Shown: positions 1 through 8,690, counted from the stretch's first letter. The stretch is 55,228 bases of DNA from DAOTYE01 sp034434915 (GCA_034434915.1 DAOTYE010000028.1:1-55228); one strand, 5' to 3'. Notes: generated by a model from the letters alone, not told the origin. Translations and numbers: made by a program.

Positions 1-1
1 T

Positions 2-481
2 TTGCCGGTCTTGATTGCCCAGGTTATCAATGTGGCAATCCTGTTCGGGCTGTTATACCTCGTGGCATACAAGCCCATCATACGCCTGCTTGACGCGCGC
101 TCCCGCCGGATTAAGGAAAGCATGGAGCAGGCGGAAGCTATCCGAGAGCAGGTAGCGCAAACAGAAGAGCGGGTCAAGGCACGGCTTGCGGAGGCGAACA
201 AAGAAGGGCAGGAGAGGATTGCTCAGGCGATGAAAATCGGGGAAGAATTGAAACAGAAAGCGCGTGAGGAAGCCAAACAGGAGGCTGAAGCGCTTATTTC
301 CCGGGCGCGCGCCGAAATTCAAGCGGAGCGGGATGAAGCCATCCGCGAGGTGCGCAAGGAGTTCGCTGACCTGACCATCATGGCGGCGGAAAAGATAATT
401 GAACGCTCTCTGGACAGAGAGGCACATAAAGAGCTGATTGATAAAGTGCTTGAAGAGAGCATGAAACGCCAGAAAGAATGA
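2..481 (+). CDS. atpF: ATP synthase F0 subunit b (5' end cut)
   Basis: This is the membrane-anchored b subunit, the peripheral stalk that links F0 to the F1 alpha/delta subunits. One hydrophobic segment at the very N-terminus (PVLIAQVINVAILFGLLYLV) is followed by a long charged helix rich in Glu, Lys, Arg and Ala, the typical b-subunit dimer. The reading frame is open to the left edge, and family members usually carry a few residues before the PVLIAQ motif, so the true start probably lies outside the window; the TTG at position 2 is only the first possible start. The delta subunit gene follows 14 bp downstream in the normal operon order. Confidence 0.93.
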   Translation: MPVLIAQVINVAILFGLLYLVAYKPIIRLLDARSRRIKESMEQAEAIREQVAQTEERVKARLAEANKEGQERIAQAMKIGEELKQKAREEAKQEAEALISRARAEIQAERDEAIREVRKEFADLTIMAAEKIIERSLDREAHKELIDKVLEESMKRQKE

Positions 482-495
482 GATAAGGTGGCGCT

Positions 496-1032
496 GTGGC
501 TAGAAAGATGCACGCCGCGCGGTATGCGCAGGCAGTATTTGAAATTGCGCTGGAGCATCAGGAGCTTGACCGGTGGCAGGCTGACCTGGAGAAGCTAGCC
601 GTGCTGATGAAGGACGCTGAGGTAAGAGCATTTCTGGAAAACCCCCGGCTGAGCCCTGAGGAAAAGGGCAAGCTACTGTCAAAGGCACTGAGCGGCATTA
701 ATCCCCGGGCAGTAAACCTCATGTTACTGCTTGTCGCCAGAGGTAAAGCGGATATTATTGATGAGATTGCAGATGAGTACCGGCGGAGATTGAACCGCCA
801 CCGCGGCATTGAGGAAGCTGAAGTGAGGACGGCGGTCCCCATTGATGAAGATGAAAAAGAAAAAGTAGCGCGCTATCTGGAAAGCATGATGGGTAAGAAG
901 ATTATAATTAAAACCATAGTAGATACAGACGTGATAGGTGGAGTGGTGGTGAGAGCGGGGGGCAAACTGCTTGATGCCAGCACCAGAAGCAGACTCCTGA
1001 AACTCAAGAGAGAACTGAGCGGAGCAAGCTAA
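496..1032 (+). CDS. atpH: ATP synthase F1 subunit delta
   Basis: The delta (OSCP-like) subunit couples the b stalk to the top of the alpha3beta3 head. The 178-residue length is normal. The N-terminal helical domain (ARKMHAARYAQAVFEIALE) and the C-terminal signature region ending in GGVVVRAGGKLLDAST match the family. The GTG start at 496 is preceded by a GATAAGGTGGC stretch and lies 14 bp after atpF. Unusually, the next gene is not atpA: about 2.7 kb holding a cyclic-nucleotide-binding protein and acetyl-CoA synthetase intervene before the F1 genes resume. Confidence 0.95.
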   Translation: MARKMHAARYAQAVFEIALEHQELDRWQADLEKLAVLMKDAEVRAFLENPRLSPEEKGKLLSKALSGINPRAVNLMLLLVARGKADIIDEIADEYRRRLNRHRGIEEAEVRTAVPIDEDEKEKVARYLESMMGKKIIIKTIVDTDVIGGVVVRAGGKLLDASTRSRLLKLKRELSGAS

Positions 1033-1081
1033 GCTGAAGTGCAGAAAACATAACCAAAAGAACAGGTGAAAGGAGTAAAAA

Positions 1082-1540
1082 ATGACAAAAATAGAAGTAA
1101 TGAAGAAGTGCCACTTCACCAGCGACCTTAGCAAAGAACAGCTTGAAAAGCTGGCTCAGATGTGCGAGGAAAAAACGTACGAGGTGGGGGAAGACCTGTC
1201 AAAGCAGGGCAGGATTCAGGAAAAACTCTATATCATCGTGGATGGCTTGGTGGGCATGTACCTGGAACTGGGACCGATGACCCGCCGGCAGATTCAGGCG
1301 GCGTCCAATTACGATGTGGTGGGCTGGTCTGCCATGATACCTCCTTCCCGCAGCACTGCCACCGCCACGGCAATAGAGACGACCAAAGCCCTGGTCTTTA
1401 ACGGGAAAGAGCTTCTGAAACTGTGTGAAGCAGACCCTGAAATCGGTTACCGGCTCAACCGCGGGCTGGCATCAGTGGTGGCTACCCGCTTGCATCATGC
1501 CTATATCCAGCTTATGGGTGTTACATCATCACAGGACTGA
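1082..1540 (+). CDS. stand-alone cyclic-nucleotide-binding domain protein
   Basis: This 152-residue protein consists almost wholly of one cNMP-binding (Crp/Fnr-type) beta-roll: FTSDLSKEQLEKLAQMC at the start, EDLSKQGRIQEKLYIIVDG in the middle, then the phosphate-binding-cassette-like region and a closing alpha helix. There is no C-terminal helix-turn-helix, so it is unlikely to bind DNA itself. The start has a good ribosome site (AAAGGAG, 7-8 nt upstream). It sits between atpH and acs on the same strand, which suggests that it senses a nucleotide or effector linked to acetate or energy status. That role is inference; only the fold is visible. Confidence 0.82.
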   Translation: MTKIEVMKKCHFTSDLSKEQLEKLAQMCEEKTYEVGEDLSKQGRIQEKLYIIVDGLVGMYLELGPMTRRQIQAASNYDVVGWSAMIPPSRSTATATAIETTKALVFNGKELLKLCEADPEIGYRLNRGLASVVATRLHHAYIQLMGVTSSQD

Positions 1541-1682
1541 AGAGGAAAATAAGTCCCCTCAGAGTGTGACGAAGAGACGTCATTTAAATGCAGAGTAGCA
1601 ACCGCGTTTTCAGGCGTCTTCTCAATAAGCCTGAGATAGTTGCACAACGCACGAAGAAAAATTTTGGAGGTATATGTAATAC

Positions 1683-3653
1683 ATGGAAGAAGCAAAAGCC
1701 TTAACATCAATGATGGCGGAGAAGCGTGTCTTCAAACCGTCAAAAGAGGTAAGCCGGAAAGCTTACATAAAAAGCATGGCGCAGTACCGCAAAATCTACC
1801 AACAGTCAATAGAAGACCCGGAAGGTTTCTGGGCAAAGGCGGCGGAACAGCTTGACTGGTTCAAGAAATGGGACAGGGTGCTTGTGGACGACTTCAAGAA
1901 CGCCAGACACGAATGGTTTGTCGGCGGGAAGCTAAACGTAAGCTATAATTGCCTTGACCGGCATTTGACGACGTGGCGCAAGAACAAAGCCGCCATCATC
2001 TGGGAGGCTGATATCCCGGGGGAAACCAGAGTCCTGACCTACCAACAGCTTCACAGAGAGGTCTGCCAGTTCGCCAATGTCCTGAAAAAGCTGGGTGTGA
2101 AAAAGGGCGACCGCGTCACTATCTATCTTCCCATGGTGCCGGAGCTTCCCATCGCCATGCTCGCCTGCGCCCGTATCGGCGCTATTCACAGCGTCGTTTT
2201 CGGCGGCTTCAGCGCTGATGCCCTGAAAGATAGGATTCTGGACTGCGGTTCAAGAATTCTCATCTGTTGTGACGGCTATTACCGCGGCGGTAAAGTAATA
2301 CGCAGTAAAGATAACGCTGATGCCGCCTTAGCACAATGTCCTGACGTGAAGGATGTCATTGTGCTGAAGAGGGCCAACGTTGGCGTGACCATGCAGGAAG
2401 GTCGTGACAGGTGGTGGCATGAACTGGTGGCGGCATCTGATATTGCCCCATGCTGTGAGCCTGAGGTCATGGACGCGGAAGACCCGCTCTTTATCCTCTA
2501 TACCAGTGGCAGCACCGGCAAACCCAAGGGCGTCCTGCACACCTCTGCCGGCTACTTGCTCTATGTTACCCAGACAGCGAAGTGGATTTTTGATATAAAA
2601 GAGGATGACACCTACTGGTGCACCGCAGACATTGGCTGGGTCACCGGGCATAGCTACATCGTCTACGGTCCGCTTTCCCTGGGGACTACTGCGGTCATGT
2701 TTGAAGGCATTCCCACTTTCCCGCATCCGGACCGCTTCTGGGAGATTGTGGAAAAGCACAAAGTCAGTATCTTCTACACTGCTCCCACGGCACTGCGTTC
2801 CCTTATGAGAGAGGGCGAAGAATGGCCCAATAAACATGACTTGAGCAGTCTCAGAATCCTTGGCTCAGTGGGTGAGCCAATTAACCCTGAAGCTTGGATG
2901 TGGTATTACAATGTCATCGGCAAGGGCAGGATTCCCATTGTGGATACGTGGTGGCAGACGGAAACCGGCGGCATCCTCATTTCACCTCTCCCCGGCGCCA
3001 CCCCGCTTAAACCGGGCTCTGCCACGTTCCCCTTCCCGGGCATTGTCGCTAAAGTGCTGAGAGAAGATGGCTCCCCTGCCGGTGTTAATGAAGGTGGATA
3101 TCTGGTTATCACCAGACCGTGGCCCGGCTTGATGCGGCGGGTTTATGGTGACCCGGAAAGATTCAAGAACACCTACTTTATCAAATTCCCGGGCGTCTAT
3201 ACTACCGGTGACAGCGCCAGAGTTGATGAGGACGGCTATTTCTGGCTGATGGGACGCATGGATGACGTCATCAAGATTTCCGGTCATAGAATCGGCACGG
3301 CGGAGGTTGAGAGCGCCTTCGTCTCTCATCCTAAAGTGGCTGAGGCGGCAGTGGTGCCCATGCCCCATGAAGTCAAAGGACAGGCAATCTACGCCTTCGT
3401 CACCCTGAAAGCAGGCTATGAGGGCTCAGAGGAGCTGAAGAAAGAGCTGGTGGCGCATGTCCGCAAGGAGATTGGTCCCATTGCTTCTCCGGAGAAAATC
3501 CAGTTCGCCAGCGCGCTCCCCAAGACGCGCAGTGGCAAAATCATGCGCCGTATCCTGGTGAAAATCGCCTCTGGCGATGTAACCAACCTGGGCGATACCA
3601 GCACGCTGGCTGACCCCACTGTAGTCACTGCCCTCGTTGAAGGCAGGCAATAG
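1683..3653 (+). CDS. acs: acetyl-CoA synthetase, AMP-forming
   Basis: The enzyme activates acetate with ATP and CoA to acetyl-CoA, AMP and PPi through an acetyl-adenylate. At 656 residues it has the usual length. Visible signatures are the P-loop-like YTSGSTGKPKG near residues 272-282, the TWWQTETGG motif near 422 and the C-terminal SGKIMRRIL near 616, whose Lys is the family's catalytic and acetylation-regulated residue. The ATG is preceded by TGGAGG 12 nt upstream. The gene lies inside the ATP synthase cluster, between atpH and atpA. An acetate-type transporter (19074-19682) is encoded elsewhere in the window, so acetate uptake or recycling looks important to this organism. Confidence 0.97.
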   Translation: MEEAKALTSMMAEKRVFKPSKEVSRKAYIKSMAQYRKIYQQSIEDPEGFWAKAAEQLDWFKKWDRVLVDDFKNARHEWFVGGKLNVSYNCLDRHLTTWRKNKAAIIWEADIPGETRVLTYQQLHREVCQFANVLKKLGVKKGDRVTIYLPMVPELPIAMLACARIGAIHSVVFGGFSADALKDRILDCGSRILICCDGYYRGGKVIRSKDNADAALAQCPDVKDVIVLKRANVGVTMQEGRDRWWHELVAASDIAPCCEPEVMDAEDPLFILYTSGSTGKPKGVLHTSAGYLLYVTQTAKWIFDIKEDDTYWCTADIGWVTGHSYIVYGPLSLGTTAVMFEGIPTFPHPDRFWEIVEKHKVSIFYTAPTALRSLMREGEEWPNKHDLSSLRILGSVGEPINPEAWMWYYNVIGKGRIPIVDTWWQTETGGILISPLPGATPLKPGSATFPFPGIVAKVLREDGSPAGVNEGGYLVITRPWPGLMRRVYGDPERFKNTYFIKFPGVYTTGDSARVDEDGYFWLMGRMDDVIKISGHRIGTAEVESAFVSHPKVAEAAVVPMPHEVKGQAIYAFVTLKAGYEGSEELKKELVAHVRKEIGPIASPEKIQFASALPKTRSGKIMRRILVKIASGDVTNLGDTSTLADPTVVTALVEGRQ

Positions 3654-3662
3654 CCGAGTTTT

Positions 3663-3699
3663 GCCGGCAGTCCGGGTTCTTGCCACCTGGGCTGCCGGT
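3663..3699 (+). promoter_or_regulatory. strong hairpin between acs and atpA
   Basis: A 13-bp stem (CCGGCAG plus TCCGGG pairing with CCTGGG plus CTGCCGG, two G-T pairs) closes a 9-nt loop. No T-run follows, so it is not a standard intrinsic terminator. It lies just after the acs stop and 22 bp before the atpA GTG. Plausible roles are protection of an mRNA end, a processing site, or control of the stoichiometry between acs and the F1 genes; these are inferences. Confidence 0.5.
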
Positions 3700-3720
3700 A
3701 TCCGGTGAAAGGAGGCCTCC

Positions 3721-5325
3721 GTGGCAGAGAGAAGCCATGAGATTGTATCAGTCATAAAGAGGCAGATTGAGCAGTTCACCATGCCGGTCACGATGGTTGA
3801 CGTGGGCACGGTCATTGAGATTGGTGACGGCGTGGCGCGCATTCATGGGCTTAATGCTGCCAGATACATGGAGCTTCTGCAGTTTCCCAATGACATCATG
3901 GGCATCGCTATGAACCTTGAGGAAGATAGCGTTGCCGCGCTCATCCTGGGCGATTACACCACGATTAAAGAAGGTGATGAGGTGCGCTGTACCGGGCGCG
4001 TGGCAGAAGTGCCCGTGGGTGAGGCGCTTATCGGTCGTGTGGTTGATGCCCTGGGACGCCCCATTGATGGCAAAGGTCCGGTAAAAACCAGTAAGACCCG
4101 CCCCATTGAAAGGGTGGCGCCCAATGTGGTCATGCGGCAATCCGTAAATACGCCGGTGCAGACGGGCATTAAGGCGATTGACAGCCTTATTCCCATCGGC
4201 CGGGGACAGCGTGAGCTTATCATTGGCGACCGCTCTACCGGCAAAACCGCCATCGCTCTGGATACCATCATCAATCAAAAAGATGGCGACCTGATTTGTG
4301 TCTATGTAGCCATCGGACAGAAAGCTTCAAAGGTAGCTCAGGTGGTAGCCACACTGGAGCAATACGGTGCTATGAAGCACACCATCGTCGTGGCGGCAAA
4401 TGCGGCAGAGTCTGTGGCGATGCAGTACATGGCGCCCTATGCCGGCTGTGCTATGGCGGAGGAGTTCATGGAGAACGGCAAGGATGCCCTTATCGTCTAT
4501 GATGACCTGACCCGTCATGCCTGGGCGGACCGCCAGCTTTCTTTGCTTTTGCGCCGCCCGCCCGGCAGGGAAGCCTATCCCGGTGATGTATTTTATCTCC
4601 ACAGCCGTCTCCTGGAGCGGGCGGCAAAGTATGCCCCTGAATATGGCGGCGGTTCACTCACGGCACTGCCCATCATTGAAACACAGGCAGGAGATATGTC
4701 TGCTTACATTCCCACTAACGTTATTTCCATCACCGACGGGCAGATGTATCTGGAGACTGACCTTTTCAATGCCGGCACCCGTCCCGCGCTGAACGTGGGC
4801 TTATCCGTGTCCCGCGTGGGCAGTAAAGCACAGACAAAAGCGATGAAGCAGGTGGCAGGCAAGCTGAGACTAGAGCTTTCCCAGTACCGTGAGCTGGCGG
4901 CATTTGCCCAGTTCGGCGCCAGCGAGCTTGACAAGGCGACCCAGGCACAGCTTACCAGAGGCCAGCGCGTCTCAGAGGTATTGAAACAGCCGCAGTATGC
5001 CCCCATGACCGTGGAAAAACAGGTCACCATCCTCTACGCCGCAATCAATGGCTATCTTGATGATATACCGCTTAACCGGGTAAACCTTTTTGAAGAAAGC
5101 TTTCACAAATATCTGGAGACGGTTCATCCTGAGATTGGCAAAGCTATCAGTGAAATGAAAGAAATTACGCCGGAAACGGAAGAAGCGTTGAAGAAAGCCA
5201 TCATTGAGTTCAAGCAGGGCTTTGCCGAAAAACCAGCCAAGGCAAAAGAAAAAATAGAAGAGAAGACAGACACTGTAAGCGAAAAACAGCCGGACAAAGA
5301 GCAGAAACAAAAGGAAGAAAAATAA
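3721..5325 (+). CDS. atpA: ATP synthase F1 subunit alpha
   Basis: This is the nucleotide-binding, non-catalytic subunit of the F1 head. The Walker A GDRSTGKT lies at residues 169-176, and the family's C-terminal pattern (QFGASELDKATQ, then RGQRVSEVLKQPQ) is present. The GTG start follows a strong AAAGGAGG site. At 534 residues it is about 30 longer than usual: the last ~30 residues are a Lys/Glu-rich, low-complexity tail (AKAKEKIEEKTDTVSEK...) with no counterpart in typical alpha subunits. The stop codon is directly followed by the atpG start, so the two are translationally coupled. Confidence 0.97.
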   Translation: MAERSHEIVSVIKRQIEQFTMPVTMVDVGTVIEIGDGVARIHGLNAARYMELLQFPNDIMGIAMNLEEDSVAALILGDYTTIKEGDEVRCTGRVAEVPVGEALIGRVVDALGRPIDGKGPVKTSKTRPIERVAPNVVMRQSVNTPVQTGIKAIDSLIPIGRGQRELIIGDRSTGKTAIALDTIINQKDGDLICVYVAIGQKASKVAQVVATLEQYGAMKHTIVVAANAAESVAMQYMAPYAGCAMAEEFMENGKDALIVYDDLTRHAWADRQLSLLLRRPPGREAYPGDVFYLHSRLLERAAKYAPEYGGGSLTALPIIETQAGDMSAYIPTNVISITDGQMYLETDLFNAGTRPALNVGLSVSRVGSKAQTKAMKQVAGKLRLELSQYRELAAFAQFGASELDKATQAQLTRGQRVSEVLKQPQYAPMTVEKQVTILYAAINGYLDDIPLNRVNLFEESFHKYLETVHPEIGKAISEMKEITPETEEALKKAIIEFKQGFAEKPAKAKEKIEEKTDTVSEKQPDKEQKQKEEK

Positions 5326-6183
5326 GTGCCTACCTTGCGTGCCATACGCCGCCGGATAAGGGGCGTCAGGAACACTGCCAAAATCACCAGGGCGATGGAG
5401 ATGGTCGCCGCGTCCAAGATGAAGCGGGCACAGGAGCGCGGTCTGGCAGGCCGCCCCTATGCTGAAAAAATTGAGCAGGTCATCGCTGACCTGGCGGCAT
5501 TGCCCCAGCCTGACGGCGGCGCTCATCCCCTGCTCCAGGTGAGACCGGTCAATAAAATCATGGTAGTCCACATCACACCGGACCGCGGTCTATGCGGCGG
5601 TCTAAATGCGAACCTTAACCGGCTGTGCGGGAGCTTCATTATTGAACAGAAGGTGCCGGTGACACTCATCACCGTGGGGCGGAAAGGCATGGACTTCATG
5701 AAACGCTATGGCAGAGACATCCGCGCTTATTTCACCGGACTTGGCGACCGCCCCGGCTTTCTGGATACGCTCCCCATTTCCCGCATCATAATTGATGATT
5801 ACAGCGGTGGACTTGTTGATGAAGTGTACCTGCTCTACGCCCGCTTTTTCTCTACCATGGTACAGAAACCATTCCTGCAAAAATTGCTCCCGGTAACGCC
5901 AGCACAGATTCCCGGCGGGCAGAACGTGGATTATATCTATGAACCTGGCGCCTCAGCGGTGTTAGACCTGCTTTTGCCCAGGTTTGTGGAGATGGAAGTG
6001 TATCACGCCATTCTGGAAGCCATCGCCAGCGAACAGTCAGCCCGCATGATGGCGATGAGAAATGCCACAGAAAACGCTCTGGAGCTTATTGACAGCCTGA
6101 CGCTTCAGTTCAATAAAGCCCGCCAGGATGTCATCACCAAAGAGCTTCTTGACATCGTGGGCGGTGCGGCGGCTCTGGAATAG
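5326..6183 (+). CDS. atpG: ATP synthase F1 subunit gamma
   Basis: Gamma is the central rotor shaft of F1. The conserved N-terminal helix (RAIRRRIRGVRNTAKITRAM) and C-terminal helix (RMMAMRNATENALELIDSL) that form the coiled coil are both clear. At 285 residues the length is normal. The GTG start abuts the atpA stop with no gap, so translation probably depends on ribosomes finishing atpA. atpD follows 11 bp later. Confidence 0.96.
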   Translation: MPTLRAIRRRIRGVRNTAKITRAMEMVAASKMKRAQERGLAGRPYAEKIEQVIADLAALPQPDGGAHPLLQVRPVNKIMVVHITPDRGLCGGLNANLNRLCGSFIIEQKVPVTLITVGRKGMDFMKRYGRDIRAYFTGLGDRPGFLDTLPISRIIIDDYSGGLVDEVYLLYARFFSTMVQKPFLQKLLPVTPAQIPGGQNVDYIYEPGASAVLDLLLPRFVEMEVYHAILEAIASEQSARMMAMRNATENALELIDSLTLQFNKARQDVITKELLDIVGGAAALE

Positions 6184-6194
6184 CCGGAGGTGAT

Positions 6195-7607
6195 ATGGCA
6201 GAAGAAAAGGCTAAAACTGCGAGAGGAAAAGTCGTCCAGGTCATCGGCACGGTGGTTGACATTGAGTTCCCACCGGATGCATTGCCGGCGCTGTTTAACT
6301 CCATAGAAATCCCCACCAGCGAAGGCAATATCATCCTTGAAGTCCAGAGTCACATGGGCAATAACTGGGTCAGGTGTCTTGCCCTCACGCCGACTGATGG
6401 TCTTGAGCGCGGCGCGGAAGCGATTGACACCGGTGCGCCGCTGAAAGTCCCGGTGGGAAAGGGAACGCTGGGCCGCCTGTTCAATGTCATGGGACATCCT
6501 CTGGACCAGCTAGGGGAAGTGAAGGCGGAAGAATATTGGCCCATCCACCGCACGCCGCCACCGTTTGAGGAGCAGGTGACCACCACGCAGGTGCTGGAGA
6601 CCGGCTTAAAGGTGATTGATTTAATCACTCCTTTCCCTAAAGGTGGTAAGATTGGTGCCTATGGCGGCGCCGGCGTGGGCAAGACGGTTATCATTATGGA
6701 GCTTATCCGCAATATCGCCACGGAGCACGGCGGTTTCTCAGTGTTCACCGGCATTGGTGAGCGCTCCAGAGAGGGCAACGACCTCTGGAATGAGATGAAA
6801 GAGTCCGGCGTCATTGACAAGACGGTGCTGGTCTTCGGGCAGATGAATGAGCCACCAGGCGTGCGCCTGCGTGTGGGCTTGACGGGCCTGACCATGGCGG
6901 AATATTTCCGTGATGTTGAGCATCAGGACGTGCTCCTTTTCATAGATAACATCTACCGCTATACCCTTGCCGGGATGGAGGTTTCAGCGTTGCTCGGCAG
7001 GATGCCTTCAGCGGTGGGCTATCAACCTACTTTGGCTACTGAGATGGGCGAGCTTGAAGAGCGTATCACCTCCACCAAACAGGGTTCCATTACATCTTTT
7101 CAGGCAATCTATGTGCCCGCCGATGATTATACTGACCCGGGAGTGGTGACCACCTTCGGTCACCTGGATGCGGTTATTGCCCTGGAGAGGTCAATTGCAG
7201 AGCAGGGCCTCTATCCTGCGGTTGACCCGCTCGTTTCCAGCTCTCGCATTCTTACTCCTGCGGTTGTCGGCGAAGAGCACTACCGCACTGCCCGCGAGGT
7301 CCAGCGCGTTCTTCAGCGCTACAAGGACCTGCAGGACATCATCGCTATTCTGGGCATTGAAGAATTGAGTGAAGAAGACAAGCTCACCGTTGCCCGGGCA
7401 CGCCGTATCCAGCGCTTCCTCTCCCAGCCGATGTTCGTCACTGAGGTCTTCACCGGCAGAAAAGGCAGGTATGTGCCGGTTAAAGAAACGGTGCGGGGCT
7501 TCAAAGAAATCCTTGAAGGCAAGCATGATGATTTACCGGAGCAGGCATTTTATATGGCAGGCACCATAGACGATGTGGTAGAGGCGGCACAAAAGCTGAA
7601 GGGGTAA
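6195..7607 (+). CDS. atpD: ATP synthase F1 subunit beta (catalytic)
   Basis: This is the catalytic subunit. The Walker A GGAGVGKT is at residues 157-164, the catalytic GERSREGNDL follows, and the regulatory loop reads EELSEED instead of DELSEED. The ribosome site CCGGAGGTGAT is strong. The loop usually written DNIFRFTQAGSEVSALLGR here reads DNIYRYTLAGMEVSALLGR, changing two aromatic positions, the Gln and the Ser at a very conserved stretch. Everything else looks functional, so this is probably lineage variation. Confidence 0.97.
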   Translation: MAEEKAKTARGKVVQVIGTVVDIEFPPDALPALFNSIEIPTSEGNIILEVQSHMGNNWVRCLALTPTDGLERGAEAIDTGAPLKVPVGKGTLGRLFNVMGHPLDQLGEVKAEEYWPIHRTPPPFEEQVTTTQVLETGLKVIDLITPFPKGGKIGAYGGAGVGKTVIIMELIRNIATEHGGFSVFTGIGERSREGNDLWNEMKESGVIDKTVLVFGQMNEPPGVRLRVGLTGLTMAEYFRDVEHQDVLLFIDNIYRYTLAGMEVSALLGRMPSAVGYQPTLATEMGELEERITSTKQGSITSFQAIYVPADDYTDPGVVTTFGHLDAVIALERSIAEQGLYPAVDPLVSSSRILTPAVVGEEHYRTAREVQRVLQRYKDLQDIIAILGIEELSEEDKLTVARARRIQRFLSQPMFVTEVFTGRKGRYVPVKETVRGFKEILEGKHDDLPEQAFYMAGTIDDVVEAAQKLKG

Positions 7608-7612
7608 GGCAA

Positions 7613-8053
7613 ATGGCAGGTTTCAGGCTGGATATCGTCACCACAGAGCGTTCTGTCTTCTCTGATGACGTGGATATGATTATCGCGCCAGGAGTTGAAG
7701 GACAGCTTGGCATCCTGCCTCACCATGCGCCACTCATGACCACTCTTCAGCCCGGGGAACTGCGGATTAAGAGGCGTGGAGAGGAAATCTCAATTGCTGT
7801 TTCCGGTGGTTTCCTGGAGGTCAGACCGGAACACGTGGTGGTGCTGGCGGATGCCGCAGAGCGAGCTGATGAAATAGACGTGGCCCGGGCGGAAGCAGCC
7901 AAGAAACGCGCCCAGGAGCAGTTAGCTCATCGCCATGGACTGGGGCTTTCCGCGCTGGGAGTTGACGCCGCTCAAGCAGAAGCCGCCCTCGCCCGGGCGC
8001 TGGCACGCCTTAAAGTGGCAGAAAGCGTAAAAAAGCGCAAAAAAAGAGCCTGA
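7613..8053 (+). CDS. atpC: ATP synthase F1 subunit epsilon
   Basis: Epsilon is the small rotor subunit that couples gamma to the c-ring and can inhibit ATP hydrolysis. An N-terminal beta-sandwich (RLDIVTTERSVFSDDVDMII; GILPHHAPLMTTL) is followed by the helical C-terminal part, 146 residues in all. It ends in a basic tail (VKKRKKRA). The gene begins 5 bp after atpD and its stop codon lies inside the stem of the terminator at 8046-8068. Confidence 0.95.
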   Translation: MAGFRLDIVTTERSVFSDDVDMIIAPGVEGQLGILPHHAPLMTTLQPGELRIKRRGEEISIAVSGGFLEVRPEHVVVLADAAERADEIDVARAEAAKKRAQEQLAHRHGLGLSALGVDAAQAEAALARALARLKVAESVKKRKKRA

Positions 8054-8068
8054 CACATAGTCAGGCTC
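8046..8068 (-). terminator. intrinsic terminator, strongest on the minus strand
   Basis: A perfect 9-bp stem GAGCCTGAC/GTCAGGCTC has a 5-nt loop. Read on the minus strand it is followed directly by TTTTTTT, a textbook Rho-independent terminator for rpsP-khpA. On the plus strand the following CTCTTCTC is only pyrimidine-rich, so it may act weakly for the ATP synthase genes. It overlaps the atpC stop codon. Confidence 0.85.
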
Positions 8069-8121
8069 CTCTTCTCAATCAGCGGAAGTCTGGAAAAGCT
8101 TTCTCTTTTTGATGATTGCTC

Positions 8122-8349
8122 TTAGACGATTTCCAGTCTGACTTTGGTCTGGGCTTTGGCGGCTTTCACTCTCAGCAGAGAGCGCATTGCTTCCGCAATC
8201 CTGCCCTGCTTACCGATGATTCTTCCCTTATCAGCATCCGCAACGGTGAGTTTGAGGGTGATGCCCTGTTCGTCAGCTACCTCTTCCACTTTGACGGCGT
8301 CCGGCGCATCCACGATAGATTTGGCGATGTACTCCACGAGCTCTTTCAT
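8122..8349 (-). CDS. khpA: KH-domain RNA-binding protein (KhpA type)
   Basis: This 75-residue protein is a single KH domain with the RNA-binding GRIIGKQGR loop (GxxG) in its middle. KhpA-type proteins bind many RNAs and, in some bacteria, influence cell division and elongation. It is encoded just after rpsP with a 4-bp ATGA overlap, the usual neighbour relation for this family. Length and position fit the family. Confidence 0.9.
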   Translation of the reverse strand: MKELVEYIAKSIVDAPDAVKVEEVADEQGITLKLTVADADKGRIIGKQGRIAEAMRSLLRVKAAKAQTKVRLEIV

Positions 8350-8615
8350 GTCTTCTCCTTGTTCGTATTGGACTTTTCTATTATACCGGCTTTGACCAGC
8401 AGGCGCGTGGTGGTATCAGTGGGTTGGGCTCCTTGTTTGAGCCATTGACGAGCTTTTTCCTGATTGATGACCACGGTCTCAGGATTAGTCCGGGGATTGT
8501 AGTGCCCAAGGATGTCAATAAATGCGCCGTCATTAGGAGAACGGCTGTCCGCGACAATAATGCGATAGGTGGGCTGTTTTTTGCCCCCCATACGCCGTAA
8601 TCGTATCTTTACCAT
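8346..8615 (-). CDS. rpsP: 30S ribosomal protein S16
   Basis: S16 is a small-subunit assembly protein. The N-terminal VKIRLRRMGGKKQPTYRIIV and the PNDGAFIDILGHYNPR stretch are diagnostic. At 89 residues the length is standard. The gene has its own promoter (8642-8670) and is followed by khpA. The signal recognition particle gene often found upstream is absent; endonuclease V diverges from here instead. Confidence 0.97.
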   Translation of the reverse strand: MVKIRLRRMGGKKQPTYRIIVADSRSPNDGAFIDILGHYNPRTNPETVVINQEKARQWLKQGAQPTDTTTRLLVKAGIIEKSNTNKEKT

Positions 8616-8641
8616 GTGTCTCCTAGCCTTCTTTTCTGAAT

Positions 8642-8670
8642 ATTATGCACTATTACGTGATAGCTGTCAA
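8642..8670 (-). promoter_or_regulatory. sigma-70 promoter for rpsP-khpA
   Basis: On the minus strand a perfect TTGACA is separated by exactly 17 bp from CATAAT (5 of 6 consensus bases), about 27 bp upstream of the rpsP start. This is one of the best housekeeping-type promoters in the window. Confidence 0.8.
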
Positions 8671-8690
8671 TATAAAACCGCTTCAATCAT

